Assembly (NCBI GenBank): GCA_017472105.1
Contig: JAFUQY010000335.1
Location: 1-7,981 of the forward strand
From: Clostridia bacterium
GTDB taxonomy: Bacteria; Bacillota_A; Clostridia; Oscillospirales; CAG-272
Direction: 5' to 3'
Length of the DNA stretch: 7,981 bases
The notes under the pieces were generated by a model, which worked only from the letters and a program-made list of their open reading frames with translations, was not told where the DNA came from and made no database searches. Positions 5,582 to 7,981 of the stretch are shown in pieces. The stretch's first letter is position 1; each line of letters starts with the position of its first letter. The position numbers were made by a program, and so were the translations under genes.

Positions 5582-7222
5582 ATGAAACAGTTTCTGAAAA
5601 AGACTTCCGCACTCCTTCTCGCCGCGCTTCTTGCCGCACCCGTATCCGCCGCCATTCCCGGTGAATACTGGCAGTATCATCAGCCCTACATCGACGCGTG
5701 CGAGGCAGGCAATCACACCGAGATCATTGAGATCGGCAGAAAAATCGAAGAAATCATGCTGAAGTACCCGCTGGATATCGACACCGGCGCGAACCTCGGC
5801 AATGTCTACAACCGCTCCGCCGCGGCACATCTCGCTCTGGCGGAATATGAGGAAGCTTCCGAAGCACACGCGAATTACGTTCCCTACGCGGAATACCTCG
5901 GCTTCAAGGATGCCGTGATTGTCAGCACCGCCGCCGCGCGGAGACTGGATCTGGGCACCGCCGTTTACGCCGAAACCTCCGATCTTTCCGTGGTTCCCGA
6001 CTACAACGCGCTGTACGAGCCCGACAACGGCATCTACTACGGCAAGGTTGCGGGCAAGCCGACGGAAAACGAATCCGCGACGCTCTTCTACTTCGAATTC
6101 CTCGACGACAAGATCGCGGATTTTGACTGGTTCCTCCGTCCCATCGACGATGAAGGCGACCGCGTGATCGAGATTGCGATGAACATGCCCCGCGAAAACG
6201 ACTCCCTCAAGGAAGTCATGAACAAGAAGAACGACAAGTACATCATCGAAACCATGAAGTACATCGCGACCCTTGAAAGCCCCGTTCTTCTCAGAATCGG
6301 CGGCGAAATGAACGTCTGGGGCAACCTCGCGGAACCGGAGCTGTTCAAGCAGGCATTCCGCAAGCTGGCGAACACGGCACGGAAGTACTGTCCGAACGCC
6401 GCCATCGTCTTCTCGCCCAACTTTGTCTCCAACTTCTACGCGAACGTGAACGACTACTACCCGGGCGACGAATACGTGGACTGGGTCGGACTGTCCCTTT
6501 ACGCAACCCGCTACATGAACGCCGCGACCCTCCGCGAAGCGACCGAGCCGGAAAAGCTGTTTTACAGCAGCGGCGACTACGCCAACATGATCGCGCAGAT
6601 GGCGGAAATCGTGGAGCTGTACGGTGACCGCAAGCCCATCATGATCTCCGAAAGCGGCGCGTCCCACTCCATCAACGGCAAGGACAACGTGGATCTGACC
6701 GCATTCGCGACCCGTCAGCTGAAGATTCTCTACACCTACATCAATATGGTGTACCCGCAGGTCAAGTGCATCCTGCATTTCGACACCAACCTCGGCGCGG
6801 CGAACAGCTACGACTTCTCCCTCAAGGGAAACAAGACCGTCAAGGAGCTGTGGGAAGCGCTGACCGCCGATTCCGTGTTCCTGACCGGACTGAAGGACAC
6901 CGCCGGCAAGGCATACGTGAAGGCACAGGATTACAGCGGCAGGGATGAAAAGATCAAGCTGTACACCTACTGCGTTCTCCCGGGCAATCCGGAAACCACG
7001 GTGACCTACATCTACGACGGCGCACCGGTTTACGAGACCAAGACCATGCCCTACGCCTGCGCTCTGCGTGCATCGAGCATCAAGGACGGCGAACACACCC
7101 TGACGGTGAAGATCGCGGGTGCGGACGGCTATGAAAAGGCGATCGACATGAAGCTGACCAAGGCGGAAGGCGTTGTGACCATCGATGATGCAGCGGCTCC
7201 GGCAGTTACTCCGGCACAGTAA
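5582..7222 (+). CDS. Secreted GH26-like (clan GH-A) glycoside hydrolase
   Basis: A 546-residue exported protein. Residues 1-24 are a signal peptide (KQFLKK, hydrophobic core, PVSAA). Residues 27-110 are helix-rich and TPR-like. A TIM-barrel region (about 120-430) carries clan GH-A signatures: LLRIGGEMNVWG at 236-247 (putative acid/base E242), YPGDEYVDWVGL at 293-304, and KPIMISESGAS at 351-361 (putative nucleophile E357). The pattern is closest to GH26 beta-mannanases, but the residue before E242 is Gly where GH26 normally has His, so substrate and activity are open. A beta-rich Ig-like tail covers about 455-525. The in-frame upstream extension to 5501 is excluded because it contains the promoter; AGGAG (5568-5572) fixes 5582. 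After the first 60 codons lysine is almost always AAG, unlike the neighbouring LRR gene, which suggests high expression. Confidence 0.8.
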   Translation: MKQFLKKTSALLLAALLAAPVSAAIPGEYWQYHQPYIDACEAGNHTEIIEIGRKIEEIMLKYPLDIDTGANLGNVYNRSAAAHLALAEYEEASEAHANYVPYAEYLGFKDAVIVSTAAARRLDLGTAVYAETSDLSVVPDYNALYEPDNGIYYGKVAGKPTENESATLFYFEFLDDKIADFDWFLRPIDDEGDRVIEIAMNMPRENDSLKEVMNKKNDKYIIETMKYIATLESPVLLRIGGEMNVWGNLAEPELFKQAFRKLANTARKYCPNAAIVFSPNFVSNFYANVNDYYPGDEYVDWVGLSLYATRYMNAATLREATEPEKLFYSSGDYANMIAQMAEIVELYGDRKPIMISESGASHSINGKDNVDLTAFATRQLKILYTYINMVYPQVKCILHFDTNLGAANSYDFSLKGNKTVKELWEALTADSVFLTGLKDTAGKAYVKAQDYSGRDEKIKLYTYCVLPGNPETTVTYIYDGAPVYETKTMPYACALRASSIKDGEHTLTVKIAGADGYEKAIDMKLTKAEGVVTIDDAAAPAVTPAQ

Positions 7223-7238
7223 ATCCGATAAAATGAAG

Positions 7239-7274
7239 AAAGCCCGTGAGCGTGAAAACTCATGGGCTTTTTGT
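7239..7274 (+). terminator. Terminator of the GH26-like gene
   Basis: A 12-bp stem (7239-7250 with 7259-7270) with an 8-nt loop is followed by a T-rich tail. It contains a G-U pair when read on the plus strand but an A-C mismatch on the minus strand, so it is best suited to the plus-strand transcript ending at 7222. Confidence 0.88.
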
Positions 7275-7410
7275 ATGGCGGAATGTCGAATGGGTTCGCA
7301 GCGGAGCGGGTGAAGAAAGTGCAGACTTTTTCGGGTGCGGTCTTTTTTGTTCAGCCGAGATTTGCCGTCAGCGGGTGTCTAATGGGTTCAACCCCCGCTT
7401 CGGTTTAATT

Positions 7411-7450
7411 GAAAAACAGACCACAACCCTTCGGGTCATGATCTGTTTTT
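7411..7450 (-). terminator. Second hairpin of the tRNA-Leu array
   Basis: Read on the minus strand, this folds into 18 consecutive pairs closed by a 3-nt loop (gaa), with three G-U pairs and A/T-runs at the base. On the plus strand those three pairs become A-C mismatches, so the minus-strand RNA is the functional form. Confidence 0.82.
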
Positions 7451-7500
7451 ATGCCGGTAGCGGGGTGTCGAATGGGTTCGCCCCCCGCTTCGGTTTGATT

Positions 7501-7540
7501 AAAAAAACGAACCGCGACCTGTGGTCACAATTCGTTTTTT
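7501..7540 (-). terminator. First hairpin of the array: terminator of tRNA-Leu
   Basis: It starts 1 nt after the tRNA discriminator base. Read on the minus strand it gives 18 consecutive pairs around a 3-nt loop (aca), with three G-U pairs, ending in a seven-T tail (7507-7501). The G-U pairs again point to the minus strand. Confidence 0.9.
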
Positions 7541-7541
7541 A

Positions 7542-7625
7542 TGCCGGTAGCGGGGGTCGAACCCGCACGGTATCGCTACCAACGGATTTTGAGTCCGCCT
7601 CGTCTGCCAATTCCAACATACCGGC
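7542..7625 (-). tRNA. tRNA-Leu (anticodon CAA)
   Basis: The 84-nt minus-strand sequence folds as a class II tRNA: acceptor GCCGGTA/TACCGGC, a D-arm with TTGGCAG in the loop, an anticodon stem GCGGA/TCCGT around CTCAAAA, a long variable arm (TGGTA/TACCG) and a T-arm GCGGG/CCCGC with loop TTCGACC. The anticodon CAA (7591-7589) reads UUG leucine codons. The discriminator is A, and CCA is not encoded (TAAA follows). A promoter lies immediately upstream and a terminator hairpin immediately downstream. The gene is monocistronic. Confidence 0.96.
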
Positions 7626-7634
7626 GTGTTTATC

Positions 7635-7663
7635 ATTATACCACAGCCCCGCGGCAAATGCAA
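7635..7663 (-). promoter_or_regulatory. Promoter of tRNA-Leu
   Basis: On the minus strand TTGCAT (7663-7658) and TATAAT (7640-7635) are separated by 17 bp, with an extended -10 (TGG). The expected start falls a few bases before the mature tRNA 5' end at 7625. Confidence 0.87.
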
Positions 7664-7768
7664 GTATTTCACCAAATAATTCTTTCCGAAGTCTTCATTA
7701 TTAAATTCCGGTTAAAAACGGATATGCCTTTTTTATGCAAAAATCACACCAAACTTTAGGATTAACCC
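7664..7768. other. AT-rich intergenic spacer with no recognised gene
   Basis: Between the tRNA promoter and the promoter of the gene at 7854 I see no coding frame with a ribosome site and no clear terminator. The only structure is a 7-bp inverted pair, acaccaa (7746-7752) with ttggtgt (7786-7792), of uncertain meaning. The rest of the 7223-7853 intergenic stretch is covered by the terminators, array, tRNA and promoters listed. Confidence 0.6.
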
Positions 7769-7808
7769 TTGACAAACGTTTCAAATTGGTGTAAACTTGA
7801 TTTATAAT
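7769..7808 (+). promoter_or_regulatory. Promoter region of the gene at 7854, with two possible -10 boxes
   Basis: TTGACA (7769-7774) is a consensus -35 but is 28 bp from the consensus TATAAT (7803-7808). Two 17-bp-spaced pairs are possible: TTGACA with TAAACT (7792-7797), or TTCAAA (7780-7785) with TATAAT. They may be overlapping promoters; I cannot tell which is used. Confidence 0.6.
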
Positions 7809-7828
7809 GAGCTCGGTATCATTATAAA
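7801..7828. promoter_or_regulatory. Candidate operator: 10-bp inverted repeat over the -10/start region
   Basis: tttataatga (7801-7810) is perfectly inverted as tcattataaa (7819-7828) with an 8-bp spacer. It covers the TATAAT box and the likely start site of the gene at 7854, where a dimeric repressor would block transcription. It could also fold as a weak leader hairpin. Confidence 0.5.
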
Positions 7829-7853
7829 CAAATTATTTCCTCAGGAGGAAGAC

Positions 7854-7981
7854 ATGAAAAAACTTTCCCTTCTTGTTTCCTTCGTTCTCGCTCTCGTTCT
7901 TGCGACTTCCGTTATGGCAGCTGAAGAACCCCTTCTCTCCATCGACTTCGCAAACGGCGACAACGGCATGGAACTCGTGAA
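7854..7981 (+). CDS. Secreted protein, 5' end only
   Basis: The frame runs from ATG 7854 to the window end (42 full codons). The ribosome site is AGGAGG at 7843-7848. The protein begins MKKLSLLVSFVLALVLATSV and continues to AAEEP, a clear Sec signal peptide likely cut after the alanines near residues 22-23. The mature part starts LLSIDFANGDNGMELV. That type of opening is seen at the start of secreted beta-sandwich (laminin-G or carbohydrate-binding-like) domains, but too little is present to assign a family. It probably belongs with the other exported carbohydrate-related proteins here. It is transcribed from its own promoter, with a possible operator at 7801-7828. Confidence 0.8.
   Translation, partial: MKKLSLLVSFVLALVLATSVMAAEEPLLSIDFANGDNGMELV

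Larger units (their letters stand above)
7271..7542 (-). repeat. Tandem array of ~90-nt units carrying tRNA-Leu 3' ends and terminator hairpins
   Basis: Three units lie head to tail downstream of tRNA-Leu: 7453-7542 (90 nt), 7364-7452 (89 nt) and a degenerate 7271-7363. On the plus strand each begins with a version of gccggtagcgggg-tgtcgaa, the complement of the last 19-20 nt of the tRNA. It continues with atgggttcg and ccccgcttcggttt, then has an A-run, a hairpin and a T-run. The units nearest the tRNA are best preserved and the one furthest away is decayed. A nested GC hairpin (gcgggg/ccccgc around cgaa-tggg-ttcg, 7460-7488) resembles an expanded T-arm. No protein is encoded here; open frames across it are incidental. 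Confidence 0.85.

Noticed and set aside
5468..7096. Long open frame on the minus strand (542 codons) opposite the GH26-like gene
   Set aside because: It is the shadow of a real gene with strong codon bias and gives a low-complexity Val/Gly/His/Arg-rich translation without domain motifs or a ribosome site.
7271..7542. CRISPR array
   Set aside because: The units contain hairpin terminators and tRNA 3' ends, there are only two good copies, and there are no cas genes or uniform short repeat with unique spacers.
7246..7759. Two plus-strand open frames across the array and tRNA
   Set aside because: They read through terminators, the repeat units and the antisense of tRNA-Leu and have no ribosome site; such frames opposite tRNAs are a common source of false proteins.
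7746..7792. 7-bp inverted pair acaccaa/ttggtgt as a second operator
   Set aside because: The arms are short and 33 bp apart, which is expected by chance in AT-rich sequence; noted only as a possibility.

Overview
The window looks like a chromosomal segment of an anaerobic, gut-type Clostridium-class Firmicute, probably in the Oscillospirales/ruminococcal range. This is inferred from the moderately high GC, strong GGAGG ribosome sites, vegetative promoters with TATAAT and 17-bp spacers, U-tailed hairpin terminators, a dockerin-bearing secreted protein and several secreted carbohydrate-active proteins. No phage, IS or CRISPR genes are visible.

Layout. 1-558 is the 3' part of a GH172/DUF2961 glycoside hydrolase. 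It converges on a small DtxR/MntR-type metal regulator (999-631, minus), with a bidirectional hairpin terminator between them. A divergent promoter region (1000-1198) then drives a PHP-domain metallohydrolase (1199-2314) and a NUDIX hydrolase (2332-2853) spaced 17 nt apart, a likely operon. They are followed by a secreted protein of unknown function (2946-3743). Next comes a self-contained unit of promoter, LRR/BspA-like dockerin protein (3865-5424) and terminator. After it lies a second promoter with a secreted GH26-like clan GH-A enzyme (5582-7222) and its own terminator. The window ends with the first 42 codons of another secreted protein (7854 onward).

Between the last two genes a minus-strand tRNA-Leu(CAA) (7625-7542) has a canonical promoter. 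Its 3' end is followed by a tandem array of roughly 90-nt units (7542 down to about 7271). The two units next to the gene repeat the last 19-20 nt of the tRNA and then carry an 18-bp, 3-nt-loop hairpin terminator. The stem sequences of the two hairpins differ but their geometry is identical. This array is the most unusual feature here and recalls, by analogy, the tRNA-tail repeats of the E. coli tyrT operon.

Together the secreted proteins (GH172, dockerin-LRR, GH26-like and two unknowns) suggest plant or host glycan attachment and degradation at the cell surface. The PHP and NUDIX enzymes and the metal regulator are intracellular. The dockerin implies a scaffoldin/cohesin partner elsewhere in the genome.
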